Shown in pieces: positions 41,030-49,109 of a DNA stretch of 64,000 nt. The notes below the pieces were generated by a model. It ran no database searches, had not been told where the DNA came from, and saw nothing but the letters and a program-made list of their open reading frames with translations. The position numbers and the translations under genes are program-made. The stretch is from Streptomyces sp. NBC_01298 (GTDB taxonomy: Bacteria > Actinomycetota > Actinomycetes > Streptomycetales > Streptomycetaceae): NCBI RefSeq assembly GCF_035978755.1, contig NZ_CP108414.1:7750001-7814000 (forward strand). Direction: 5' to 3'. Position 1 is the stretch's first letter; each line of letters starts with the position of its first letter.

Positions 41030-42205
41030 TCAGGAGCGGCCGGGCAGCGCGAGTGCCCGCGTACCCCGCTTGACGAGCTCGTTGGCGATGATCAGGCGCT
41101 GGATCTCGGAGGTGCCCTCCCAGATCCGGTCGACGCGCAGTTCGCGGTACATCCGCTCGACGGGGTACGAGCGGTCGTAGCCGCGGCCGCCGAAGATCTG
41201 TACGCACCGGTCGATGACCCGACCCGCCGCCTCGCTCGCGGCGAGCTTCGCCGTCGACGCCTTGGCGTGCAGGGTCTTGGGGTCGGTGTGCGGCTGGTCG
41301 GCCTCCCAGGCGACCTGGTGGGTGTAGGCGCGGTTGACGGCGATGTCGACGGCGCAGTCGGCGAGCATGCCCTGGATCAGCTGGAAGTCGGCGATGGGGG
41401 AGCCGAACTGGCGACGGCCGACGGCCCAGTCGCGGGCGAGTTCGAGGGCCCGCTCCGCCGCTCCGACGGTCCGGGCGGCGATCATCAGCCGCTCGTCCGT
41501 GAACCACTCCTTCGTCAGCTCGTAGCCGTTGCCGACACCGCCGAGGACGTCCTCGTCGGCGACGAAGACATCGGTGAAGGTGAACTCGGGGTGCCCGTTC
41601 ACCGCGGAGTGCATGAACCGGGGGACCCGCGTCATCTCGACGCCCGCCGCACCCTTGTCCACGAAGAACAGCGTCGCGGCCCGCTCCGGGCCCGCATCGG
41701 CCTGCACCAGCAGGAAATCGGCGATGTCACCGCAGGTCACGAACCACTTCTCGCCGTTGAGCAGCCAGCCGCCCGCGGTGCGGGTCGCCGTACTCGTGCA
41801 CGAGCCGGGGTCCGAGCCCGCACCCGGTTCGGTGACGGCGAACGCGTCGAACCGCTCGCCCCGGATGACGGGCAGGAGGTACTTCTCGCGCTGCGCCCCG
41901 GTGCCGTGGGCGAGGACGTTCGCGGGCCGCCAGGGGATGTCCCAGAGGCAGTTGGTGACCTTGCCGAACTCCTCCTCGACGATGACCTGGTCCAGCAGGG
42001 ACAGGCCGGCCCCGCCCCAGGCGGCGGGCATGTTGATCGCGTAGACGCCGGCGTCCATGGCGGCGCGGGTCAGTTCGCGGACCGTCTCGGCGGGCAGCGG
42101 ACCGCCCGCTTCCTCGGACTGCTCCTCGTACCCCATCAGGAGGTGTGCGTAGGCGGCGGCGCGGGCCTTGAGGTCGGCCTGCTCGGGCGTGTAGCGGAAG
42201 TCCAC
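41030..42205 (-). CDS. Acyl-CoA dehydrogenase (second of a tandem pair)
   Basis: Also 391 aa, with the same architecture: MDFRYTPEQADLKARAAAYA, WGGAGLSLLDQVIVEEEFGK, AFAVTEPGAGSDPGSCTSTA, WLLNGEKWFVTCGD, RRQFGSPIADFQLIQGMLAD and YPVERMYRELRVDRIWEGT (E363). Equal length, 61 bp apart on the same strand, and long identical stretches in the C-terminal domain show a tandem duplication. The pair lies between an acyl-CoA synthetase and a hydroxyacyl-CoA dehydrogenase, so they act on the acyl-CoA made from the island's substrate. Confidence 0.95.
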   Translation of the reverse strand: MDFRYTPEQADLKARAAAYAHLLMGYEEQSEEAGGPLPAETVRELTRAAMDAGVYAINMPAAWGGAGLSLLDQVIVEEEFGKVTNCLWDIPWRPANVLAHGTGAQREKYLLPVIRGERFDAFAVTEPGAGSDPGSCTSTATRTAGGWLLNGEKWFVTCGDIADFLLVQADAGPERAATLFFVDKGAAGVEMTRVPRFMHSAVNGHPEFTFTDVFVADEDVLGGVGNGYELTKEWFTDERLMIAARTVGAAERALELARDWAVGRRQFGSPIADFQLIQGMLADCAVDIAVNRAYTHQVAWEADQPHTDPKTLHAKASTAKLAASEAAGRVIDRCVQIFGGRGYDRSYPVERMYRELRVDRIWEGTSEIQRLIIANELVKRGTRALALPGRS

Positions 42206-42272
42206 GGTGTTCTCCTGGGCCTAAGGGGCGGAAGAAGTAGGGAAGTCGAGGTGCGCGGAGAGTGGCGCGGGA

Positions 42273-44366
42273 TCAGCCCAGGACGGCCCGTGCGTCGAGC
42301 GCCAGGGCGCCGCCGGGGCGGACCAGCAGCGGGTTGACCTCAAGCTCGGCGATCTCCGGATGCGCGGCGGCCACGGTCGTGATGCGTTCGATCACGTCGG
42401 CCGCGGCCGCCACGTCCACGGCCGGCCGGCCGCGGACACCCGACAGCAGGGCGGCGGTCCGCAGCCCCCGCAGCAGCTCCCCGGCCCGCCGCGCCGGTAC
42501 CGGCGCCAGCGCGAAGGCCACGTCGCGCAGGGTCTCGGTGAGGACCCCGCCGAGCCCGACCATGGCCACCGGTCCGAAGCGGGGGTCGCGGTTCACGCCC
42601 ACGATCAGCTCGATGCCGTCCGAGAGGTCGGCCATCGCCTCGACCGAGTACGAGCCGGGGCCGAGCCGGGCGCGCATGTCCCGGTAGGCGGCCAGGAGAT
42701 CGTCCCGGCCGGCCAGCCGCAGCGCCACGCCACCCGCGTCGGACTTGTGCAGGAGGTGCAGGGCCTTCAGTACGTACGGGCCCTCGAACTCCCCGGCCGC
42801 GGCCAGTGCTCCGGCCTCGTCGGTGACCTCGCGGGCCGGCGGGAACGGCACTCCGGCGGCGCCGAGCAGTCCGCGCACCGCGTGGTACCCCGGGTCCCGC
42901 AGCGGCGCGGCGGCGGCGGGCAGTGCGGCGAGCTCCGGGCCGGAGCGGGCCGCCCGGCGGGTCATCGCCGACAGCGCGCGGGCGGCGTCCTCCGTGGCGG
43001 CGAACACCGGTATCCCGGCCCCGGCCAGGACGCGGCAGCTCGGCGAGCGCGGATACATCGACTGCACCACCAGGGGTTTGGGTGACTCCGCGAGGCGGGT
43101 GACGATCTTCTCGGCGGCCCGGGTCTCACCCTCCGCGAGCACGGAGCCGCCCGCCTGCCCGCCGCCCAGGCCGCCCTCGGACGCCGCGTACCCGCCGAAG
43201 TAGCCCGTCATCAGCACCGCGTCGACCTCCTCGGCGGCGAGGAGGTGCCCGACCGCGTCGGCGTACGACAGGGGCCGCTGCTCGCCCATCCCCGCCAGGT
43301 CGACCGGATTGGCGACCGCCGACTGCTGCCACAGCACGGTCCGCAGCCCTGCCTGGGTCGCCTCCGCGAGCTCCGGCACGTCCAGCCCGGCGTCCTCGGC
43401 GGCGTCGGCCGCGATCGCCCCGTGGCCACCGCCGTCGGTGAAGACCGCGGTCCGGCGCCCTCCCGTACGAGGCCCGGGCCGACTGCTCACGGCGGCCAGT
43501 ACGACGGTCATCTCCCTGGGCGTGCGCACCAGTTCCACTCCCGCGTCGCGGCAGGCGGCGGCCACGACGTCGGCCGACGTGGTGAGCGCCCCGGTGTGCG
43601 AGCGGGCGCTGCGCGCCGAGGCGGAGCCGCGCCCGGCGGTGAGCAGGACCACCGGTTTGCCCGCCGCGGCGGCGGCCCCGGCGAAGGCCCTGCCGTCGCC
43701 GAAGTCCTCGGCGTACACGGCGATCGCGGTGGTGGCCTCGTGGCGGGCGCAGTCCTCGACGAGGTCGACGAGGGTGACGTCGGCCTGATTGCCGAGCGAG
43801 ACGAACCGGGAGAAGCCCAGACCGTGCGGAGCGCCGCGGAGCTGGAGTTCGAGGGCGAGGTTGCCGCTCTGGCTCAGCAGGGCGGTGCCGCCGGGCGCGA
43901 ATCGGTCCGAGGCGAGGTACAGCTCGGTCGTGTTGTCCGCGACGCCCAGGCAGTTGGGCCCGACGAGCACGGCTCCGGCCTCCCGGACCCTGGCGACGAC
44001 CGCGCGCTGGCGGGCCGCTCCCGCGGGGCCGGCCTCGGCGAAGCCGGCGGTGATGCCGACGATCGCCTTCGCCCCGCAGGCCAGGGCGTCCTCCACGGCG
44101 GCTTCGAAGCCGCTGCCGGGGACGGAGATCACCACCAGCTCGACGGGTTCGCCGATCGCCGAGAGGGACGGGGCCGCCCGTCTGCCGAGGACGGTGCCAC
44201 CGCGCCGGTTCACCAGGTGCACGGGGCGCCGGCCATCGGCGCGGAGCGCCTGGGAGGCCACGGCGTGGCCGTACTTGGCCGGATCGTCGCTGGCACCGAC
44301 CACGGCGACCGAGCGGGGGTCGAAGAGAGCGGTCAGATCACGGGGAGCGGTCAGATCACGTCCCAT
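42273..44366 (-). CDS. ADP-forming acetyl/acyl-CoA synthetase (NDP-forming, fused subunits)
   Basis: A 697-aa fused protein. N-terminal CoA-binding and ligase-CoA domains: LFDPRSVAVVGASDDPAKYG, GPNCLGV, LLSQSGNLALELQ, SARSHTGALTTS with the phosphohistidine, and FTDGGGHGAIAADAAE. The C-terminal ATP-grasp part begins near HAVRGLLGAAGVPFPPAREV, with GPYVLKALHLLHKSDAGGVAL and ELEVNPLLVRPGGALALDAR. It would activate a carboxylic acid to its CoA thioester. ATG at 44366 lies one base after the ferredoxin stop. It supplies substrate to the two acyl-CoA dehydrogenases next in the operon. Confidence 0.92.
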   Translation of the reverse strand: MGRDLTAPRDLTALFDPRSVAVVGASDDPAKYGHAVASQALRADGRRPVHLVNRRGGTVLGRRAAPSLSAIGEPVELVVISVPGSGFEAAVEDALACGAKAIVGITAGFAEAGPAGAARQRAVVARVREAGAVLVGPNCLGVADNTTELYLASDRFAPGGTALLSQSGNLALELQLRGAPHGLGFSRFVSLGNQADVTLVDLVEDCARHEATTAIAVYAEDFGDGRAFAGAAAAAGKPVVLLTAGRGSASARSARSHTGALTTSADVVAAACRDAGVELVRTPREMTVVLAAVSSRPGPRTGGRRTAVFTDGGGHGAIAADAAEDAGLDVPELAEATQAGLRTVLWQQSAVANPVDLAGMGEQRPLSYADAVGHLLAAEEVDAVLMTGYFGGYAASEGGLGGGQAGGSVLAEGETRAAEKIVTRLAESPKPLVVQSMYPRSPSCRVLAGAGIPVFAATEDAARALSAMTRRAARSGPELAALPAAAAPLRDPGYHAVRGLLGAAGVPFPPAREVTDEAGALAAAGEFEGPYVLKALHLLHKSDAGGVALRLAGRDDLLAAYRDMRARLGPGSYSVEAMADLSDGIELIVGVNRDPRFGPVAMVGLGGVLTETLRDVAFALAPVPARRAGELLRGLRTAALLSGVRGRPAVDVAAAADVIERITTVAAAHPEIAELEVNPLLVRPGGALALDARAVLG

Positions 44367-44367
44367 G

Positions 44368-44559
44368 TCACTTCTCCACTCGGAGCGCGGAGTTGGGGCA
44401 GCTCGCGGCGCAGTCGCGCGCCGCTTCCTCGGCGCCGGGCGGGACGGCGACGGCGATGACCTTCGCGTAGCCCCACTCGTCGAGTTCGACCAGGTGGGGT
44501 GCGTGTTCCTGGCACAGTCCGTAGCCCTGGCAGCGGGTGGAGTCCAGCAGGAGGTTCAC
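44368..44559 (-). CDS. Small [3Fe-4S]-type ferredoxin
   Basis: A 63-aa ferredoxin, MNLLLDSTRCQGYGLCQEHA with C10 and C16 and a late CAASCPNSAL (C50, C54). The C-x5-C..CP pattern is that of the single-cluster [3Fe-4S] ferredoxins that feed cytochrome P450s and oxygenases in Streptomyces. GTG start at 44559 with AGGA six bases upstream; it overlaps the stop of the NuoF-like gene. The pairing suggests the flavoprotein reduces this ferredoxin. No P450 is in the window, so the Rieske oxygenase of the divergent arm is the likely acceptor. Confidence 0.93.
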   Translation of the reverse strand: MNLLLDSTRCQGYGLCQEHAPHLVELDEWGYAKVIAVAVPPGAEEAARDCAASCPNSALRVEK

Positions 44560-45866
44560 GGTGTTCCTTTCAGCACGGGCGAGCGGGGTACGGTCCTGTC
44601 GCCCACGGCCGTGCCGGTGATCTCCGGTACGGCCACGGTGAGGCGGCGCCCTTGACCGCCCGCGGGGGAGGAGACGGCGGCGCAGCCGGGGCAGGGCCCG
44701 CGCAGGTGGGACCGGACGGGTTCGGGGAAGGAGCGCAGCAGGCTCCCGGCGATGCCCGCGGCGGCGTCGAGCAGGCCGCACGCGCCGCGCCCGGGCAGGC
44801 CCCGCGACCACCGGTCCAGGTGGAGGAGGGTGTCGGGGCCGGCGGTCCCCGTGGCGAGGGCGTACACGGCGTCGCGGACGGCCGCGGTGCCCGAGACGCA
44901 GACCCCGCACTGCCGTGCGCTCTGCGCCGCGAGGTGGCCGACGGCATCGGCGGCGGTGCTCACCGGGCAGGCTCCGGCGGCGAGGAAGCGGATCGCCCCG
45001 CAGCCCAGTGCCGTGCCCGCCGCGGTGAGCGCGCCGGGTTCGAGGGGGAGATCCAGGGCGCGGGCGTCGATGAACCCGCCGAACAGTCCGCCCATCAGGG
45101 CCCCGGCCGCGTCCGGGACGCCGAGAGCGGCGGCCAGTTCACGCAGGGGGACGCCGTAGGGGACCTCGGTGAGGACGGGGGCGGCGCCGCCGCCGGACAG
45201 GGTCACCAGGGTGGAGCGGGCGATCGACTGCCGCAGGCCGGGGCTGGTGGCGATGAGGGCGATTCGGGCGAGGGTCTCGACGTTGGAGACGAGGGTCGGC
45301 GCGCCGCCGACGCCGCGCTCGAAGGGGCGGGGAGGCTTGGCGGTGGGCAGGGCCGGCCCGCCGTCGATCCGGCGGACGACCGCGCTCTCCTCCCCGGCGA
45401 CGTAGGTGTGCGCGGTCTCGACGACCTCGACGGGAAGGTCCGGCTCCCGTTCGGCTAGGGCCCGGCGGACGCGGTCGGCGGCCACCGGGTCCGAGAGGTA
45501 GACGTAGCCGCGTACGGCGCCGGTGACCGCGGCGGCGCGGGCGAGGCCGTCGAGGACCAGATGGGGCCTGGCCCGCAGCAGCCAGCGGTCCTTGACCGAG
45601 CCGGGCTCGCCCTCCTCGCCGTTCGCCACCACCACCGGGACGCCGCCGCGCTCGCGGACGGCACGCAGCTTGACGGCGGCCGGGAAGCCGGCCCCGCCGC
45701 GCCCGCGCAGACCGGATGAGGCGAGGTGGCCCAGCAGCTCGTCCGGGCCGGTGGCTTCGGCGTAGCCGCCGGTGGCGAGGTACGCCTCGACGCCTTCCGG
45801 CGCGCCCGGAGCGGCTCCGAGTACGGAACCCGGTGGCTGCCCCGCAGGGAGTCGAATCGCGGTCAT
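44556..45866 (-). CDS. NuoF-like NADH:acceptor flavoprotein (stand-alone)
   Basis: A 436-aa homologue of the NADH-binding subunit of complex I: GLRGRGGAGFPAAVKLRAV and VVVANGEEGEPGSVKDRWLL for FMN/NADH, AHTYVAGEESAVVRRIDGG, and the SLBB region. The Fe-S binding C-terminal domain has C320 and C323 (RQCGVC) and C363 (GACGLL), but the third ligand of the usual CxxCxxC motif is missing. No other complex I subunit is nearby. It overlaps the ferredoxin gene, so it probably moves electrons from NADH to that ferredoxin. ATG at 45866 overlaps the stop of the gene before. Confidence 0.87.
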   Translation of the reverse strand: MTAIRLPAGQPPGSVLGAAPGAPEGVEAYLATGGYAEATGPDELLGHLASSGLRGRGGAGFPAAVKLRAVRERGGVPVVVANGEEGEPGSVKDRWLLRARPHLVLDGLARAAAVTGAVRGYVYLSDPVAADRVRRALAEREPDLPVEVVETAHTYVAGEESAVVRRIDGGPALPTAKPPRPFERGVGGAPTLVSNVETLARIALIATSPGLRQSIARSTLVTLSGGGAAPVLTEVPYGVPLRELAAALGVPDAAGALMGGLFGGFIDARALDLPLEPGALTAAGTALGCGAIRFLAAGACPVSTAADAVGHLAAQSARQCGVCVSGTAAVRDAVYALATGTAGPDTLLHLDRWSRGLPGRGACGLLDAAAGIAGSLLRSFPEPVRSHLRGPCPGCAAVSSPAGGQGRRLTVAVPEITGTAVGDRTVPRSPVLKGTP

Positions 45867-46306
45867 CGGATGCTTTCTGTGCGGGAGTTGGAGTGCAGTG
45901 TCCGAACGGCACGCTCAAGTGCGGCGCGGTCCGAGGCGGTTCGGGCGTATCCCGGTCCCGAGAGCCCGACGAGCATGCGGTGGTGGTCGAGGACCACCTC
46001 GCCGGCGAGCAGGGCGGCCGGGTGGTCGCCCTGCCCGGCGCCGTCGGCGGCGGCGGTCACCAGCGCGGCGACTTCGGCCAGGTAACGCAGCCAGTCGCGC
46101 CGGCCGCCCCGCAGGATCAGGTGCTCCAGGCGGCGTCGCTCGGAGGCGACGAGCTCGGCCGGTGGCGGCGGTGCGGGGTCTGTGGGCCCCGTGGGTTCCG
46201 TAGGGGGATGGTGCGAGGAAGCGCGCAGGGCGGCGACCGCAGCGGGCAGTTCCCGCTCCGGTTCGGGGGTGAGCCCGAGCCAGTCCAGACGCCGACGACC
46301 GCTCAT
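45863..46306 (-). CDS. Small protein of unknown function, first gene of the left arm
   Basis: A 147-aa mostly helical soluble protein: MSGRRRLDWLGLTPEPEREL, a Pro/Thr-rich insert, then RLEHLILRGGRRDWLRYLAE and a HHRMLVGLSGPGYART block. No family is recognised. ATG start at 46306, and its stop overlaps the start of the NuoF-like gene (ATGA), so it is a real member of the operon. It might be an assembly or regulatory partner of the flavoprotein, an inference from position only. Confidence 0.65.
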   Translation of the reverse strand: MSGRRRLDWLGLTPEPERELPAAVAALRASSHHPPTEPTGPTDPAPPPPAELVASERRRLEHLILRGGRRDWLRYLAEVAALVTAAADGAGQGDHPAALLAGEVVLDHHRMLVGLSGPGYARTASDRAALERAVRTLHSNSRTESIR

Positions 46307-46549
46307 GCGTGCCTCCGGGAGGAGTGGGGGTGCCGTGAGCGACCGGGCCGGATGCGGGGCCGGGGGCGGTGTGGGGATGCCCGGGGCTCACCGCGGGGAC
46401 GCCGATGGCGTGCGGCAGGAGATGGGGGGAGGGGGGGAGGGGTGAAGGGGGTGCGAGCCCGGGCGGGTGCCGGGGCGGCGGGGCCGCATCGGGTCAGACA
46501 AATGGCTCAGAAGAGGATGAACTCCGGTGCGGCGACGAGAATTACGCTA

Positions 46550-46567
46550 GCTGACCGATCGGTCAGC
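46550..46567. promoter_or_regulatory. Perfect 18-bp palindrome GCTGACCGATCGGTCAGC
   Basis: A perfect palindrome of the size and form of TetR-family operators, lying in the divergent promoter region. Related sites: TGTCCAATCGGTCAG (46609-46623), CTGACCGGTCAG inside 52056-52083, and CTGACACATCGGTCAG (56571-56586). No other part of the window that I inspected shows such a match. Confidence 0.75.
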
Positions 46568-46608
46568 GTACAAGTCTTGACCCAGCGGAAATCAGCCAGC
46601 AATCTGAC

Positions 46609-46623
46609 TGTCCAATCGGTCAG
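46609..46623. promoter_or_regulatory. Second, imperfect copy of the island operator
   Basis: TGTCCAATCGGTCAG matches 12 of 15 positions of TGACCGATCGGTCAG at 46552-46566, 57 bp upstream. One half-site (ATCGGTCAG) is intact. It lies about 100 bp before the Rieske oxygenase start. Confidence 0.55.
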
Positions 46624-46724
46624 CAAGGCCTCGGCGTCCGCCCGGCCCGCTGCCCGCCGCCGGGTCGTCTCGCTGCCCTTCGCCGAGACCGATCGCCGCA
46701 CCGCCGGTACGGAGGAGTCACCCG

Positions 46725-47912
46725 ATGCACTCCAGAGCACCCGAAAGGCCCCCGGCCGACCAGCCGGTCCCGCACCTCCCCGGGCCCGCCCTGTCGGCCC
46801 GCTACTACACCGATCCCGACATCGCCGCCGAGGAGATCCGGCTCGTCTTCGCCAAGTCCTGGCAGCTCGTCTGCCACGAGTCCGACCTGCCGAACCCGGG
46901 CGCCCGGCTCGCCGCCACCGTGGCCGGCCGCGAGGTGCTCGTCGTCCGTACCGAGGACGGTGCCCTCGCCGCCCACCTCAACGTGTGCCGCCACCGAGGA
47001 ACGCGCCTGGTCACCGCCCCCGAACCGGCCGGCAAAGCGATCCGCTGCCCTTACCACGGCTGGACCTACCGCCTCGACGGAAGCCTGGTCGGAGCCCCGG
47101 AGGCACGGCAGATCCCCTGCCTCGACAAGCCCGCGCTCGGCCTGTTCCCGGCCCGAGTCGAATCGTTCCTCGGCTTCGTCTTCGTCAACCTCGACCTCGA
47201 TGCGGTACCCCTGGCCGAGCAGTGCGCCGGGCTCGCGGAGGCCGTCGGCCACTACGCCGGGGCCGGCCTGGTGCCGGTCGGCCGCGCCCGGATCCACGAC
47301 CTGGCCGCGGCCGAGGTGCAGGAGGCCAACTGGAAGGTGACGGTCGACAATTACCTGGAGGGCTACCACGTACCGGTGGCCCACCCGGGACTGATGCGGC
47401 TGCTCGACTACCAGGGCTACACCTGCGAGATCGAGGGGTCCTACGCGCTGTTCGCCTCGCCCCTGCGGGACAAGCCGTCCTCGAACTGGGCCGAACGCCT
47501 CTACCAGCGCATCGCCGCACCCATGCCCGGCCTCACCGAAGCCGACCGGCGGGTCTGGCGGTACGCGGTCATCTACCCGAACACCCTCATCGACTTCTAC
47601 CCCGACCACGTCCTGGCCTGGACCGCGATCCCGACGGCGGTGGACCGGGTGGCGGTCCCCGGCGCGTTCTACACCCGCCGCGGTACGAGCCTGCGCACCC
47701 GCATCGCCCGCCGCCTGAACATCCACATCGGCTGGATCACCAACGACGAGGACGTCGAGCTGGTCGCCCGCGTGCAGAAGGGGCTCTCCACCCCCGGTTT
47801 CGAGCCCGGCCCGCTGTCCCGCCGCGAGTCGGCGGTCGGCTGGTTCGCCGGCCGTATCCGAGCGGAGCTGGACGCCGTCGCGGATCCCGACACGGCCGAC
47901 GCCGAGCACTGA
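46725..47912 (+). CDS. Rieske non-heme iron oxygenase, alpha subunit (quaternary-amine type)
   Basis: A 395-aa oxygenase. Rieske cluster ligands are in NVCRHRGTR (C88, H90) and CPYHGWTYRLDG (C108, H111). The mononuclear iron site is DNYLEGYHVPVAH (H215, H220), with a later Asp in ITNDEDVELV. The residue bridging the two centres is Glu (E212), not the Asp of aromatic dioxygenases; Glu here is known from carnitine monooxygenase (CntA) and betaine demethylase-type enzymes. So a methylated-amine or quaternary-ammonium substrate is more likely than an aromatic one. ATG at 46725. It heads the right arm, 65 bp before the ABC importer genes. Confidence 0.9.
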   Translation: MHSRAPERPPADQPVPHLPGPALSARYYTDPDIAAEEIRLVFAKSWQLVCHESDLPNPGARLAATVAGREVLVVRTEDGALAAHLNVCRHRGTRLVTAPEPAGKAIRCPYHGWTYRLDGSLVGAPEARQIPCLDKPALGLFPARVESFLGFVFVNLDLDAVPLAEQCAGLAEAVGHYAGAGLVPVGRARIHDLAAAEVQEANWKVTVDNYLEGYHVPVAHPGLMRLLDYQGYTCEIEGSYALFASPLRDKPSSNWAERLYQRIAAPMPGLTEADRRVWRYAVIYPNTLIDFYPDHVLAWTAIPTAVDRVAVPGAFYTRRGTSLRTRIARRLNIHIGWITNDEDVELVARVQKGLSTPGFEPGPLSRRESAVGWFAGRIRAELDAVADPDTADAEH

Positions 47913-47977
47913 ACCGCGCCTGAGACACCTTTCGTCCCCCACGGCCCCCCACGGCCCCCCTACGGAGAGGACCCCGC

Positions 47978-49108
47978 ATGTCCCCCGAGGCACACCCCCT
48001 GTCCAGACGCTCCCTCCTCCGCGCCGGCACCGCCGCCGCACTCGGCCTCGCCGCGGCCGGCTGCGGGTTCGCGGCCGGTGAGGACCCGGCCGGCGAAGCG
48101 GCCGCGCAGACGCCGATCGACGTCAAGGTCGACGGCGACCTCGTCTACTTCAACTGGGCCGACTTCGTCGACCCGGCCGTCTTCGAAGGCTTCGAGAAGG
48201 AGTACGGCGTCAAGGTCGTCCAGTCGAACTTCGACTCGATGGAAGGCATGGCCGCCAAGCTCAACTCCGGGAACCGGTACGACATCATCTTCCCCACGGC
48301 GAAATGGTCCCAGCGCCTCGCCACCGGGGGGAAGCTGCGGACGATCGACCACACCCGGCTGAAGAACGCCGAGGCGGTGTTCGCCGGCTACGACTACTTC
48401 GCCGACCCCTGGTACGACCCCCGCTCCCGGCACACCGTGCCCTTCACCATGTACAAGACCGGCATCGGCTGGCGCCGCGACCGGCTCGGTGACCTGACCG
48501 GTTCCTGGGACGACCTGTGGAACGAGCGGGCCAAGGGCAAGGTCTTCGTACTCGACGACCGTGACGAGGTGCTCGGCGTGGGGGCGCTGAAGCTCGGCCT
48601 CGGCCTCACCACCGACGACCAGGACGAGCTCGCGCGCGTCACCGACACCCTGCGCTCGCTCCGCCCCCGCCTGCGCGGCTTCTCCAGCGACAGCTACAAC
48701 AACCTGCTCAACGGCAACGCCGACATGACGCAGGCGTGGAGCGGGGACATGGCCGCCATGCTCGCCCAGGCCGAGGACCCCGCCGTCTTCGGCTTCGAGG
48801 TCGCGCGCGAGGGCGCTCCCCTCAACTCCGACTGTTACGCGATCCCCGCCAACGCGCAGCACCCCGGCACGGCGATGCTCTTCATCGACTACATGCTCCG
48901 CCCGGAGAACGCGAAGAAGAACATCGAGTACATCGGCTACCCCATGCCGGTCCGCGGCACCGAGGACACCTACACCGCGCTCGTGGAGCCGTTCCCCCAG
49001 TGCCAGGTGACGGCGGCCGACCTCAAGGACGACCTCTACTTCCGCAACGGCACGGCCAAGGGCGAGCAGCACCGCGACGCCGCCTGGACCGATGTGAAGG
49101 CCGGCTGA
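47978..49108 (+). CDS. potD: Polyamine-type ABC transporter substrate-binding lipoprotein
   Basis: A 376-aa extracytoplasmic binding protein. The signal peptide has a twin-arginine motif (LSRRSLLRAG) and a lipobox-like LAAAGC, so it is probably exported folded and lipid-anchored. The mature part follows PotD/PotF: DLVYFNWADFVDPAVFEGFEKEYGVKV, YDIIFPTAKWSQRLA, MTQAWSGDMAAMLAQ and GAPLNSDCYAIPANAQHP, with the acidic and aromatic residues that hold polyamines. Which amine it binds is not determined by sequence. ATG at 47978 after GGAGAGG. Confidence 0.92.
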   Translation: MSPEAHPLSRRSLLRAGTAAALGLAAAGCGFAAGEDPAGEAAAQTPIDVKVDGDLVYFNWADFVDPAVFEGFEKEYGVKVVQSNFDSMEGMAAKLNSGNRYDIIFPTAKWSQRLATGGKLRTIDHTRLKNAEAVFAGYDYFADPWYDPRSRHTVPFTMYKTGIGWRRDRLGDLTGSWDDLWNERAKGKVFVLDDRDEVLGVGALKLGLGLTTDDQDELARVTDTLRSLRPRLRGFSSDSYNNLLNGNADMTQAWSGDMAAMLAQAEDPAVFGFEVAREGAPLNSDCYAIPANAQHPGTAMLFIDYMLRPENAKKNIEYIGYPMPVRGTEDTYTALVEPFPQCQVTAADLKDDLYFRNGTAKGEQHRDAAWTDVKAG

Positions 49109-49109
49109 C

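Larger units (their letters stand above)
46307..46724. other. Divergent promoter region of the catabolic island
   Basis: 418 bp between the two arms, with no gene. The right part is AT-richer and carries two similar palindromic sites (46550-46567 and 46609-46623). TCTTGACC and AATCTGACT between them could include -35/-10 elements. Confidence 0.6.
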
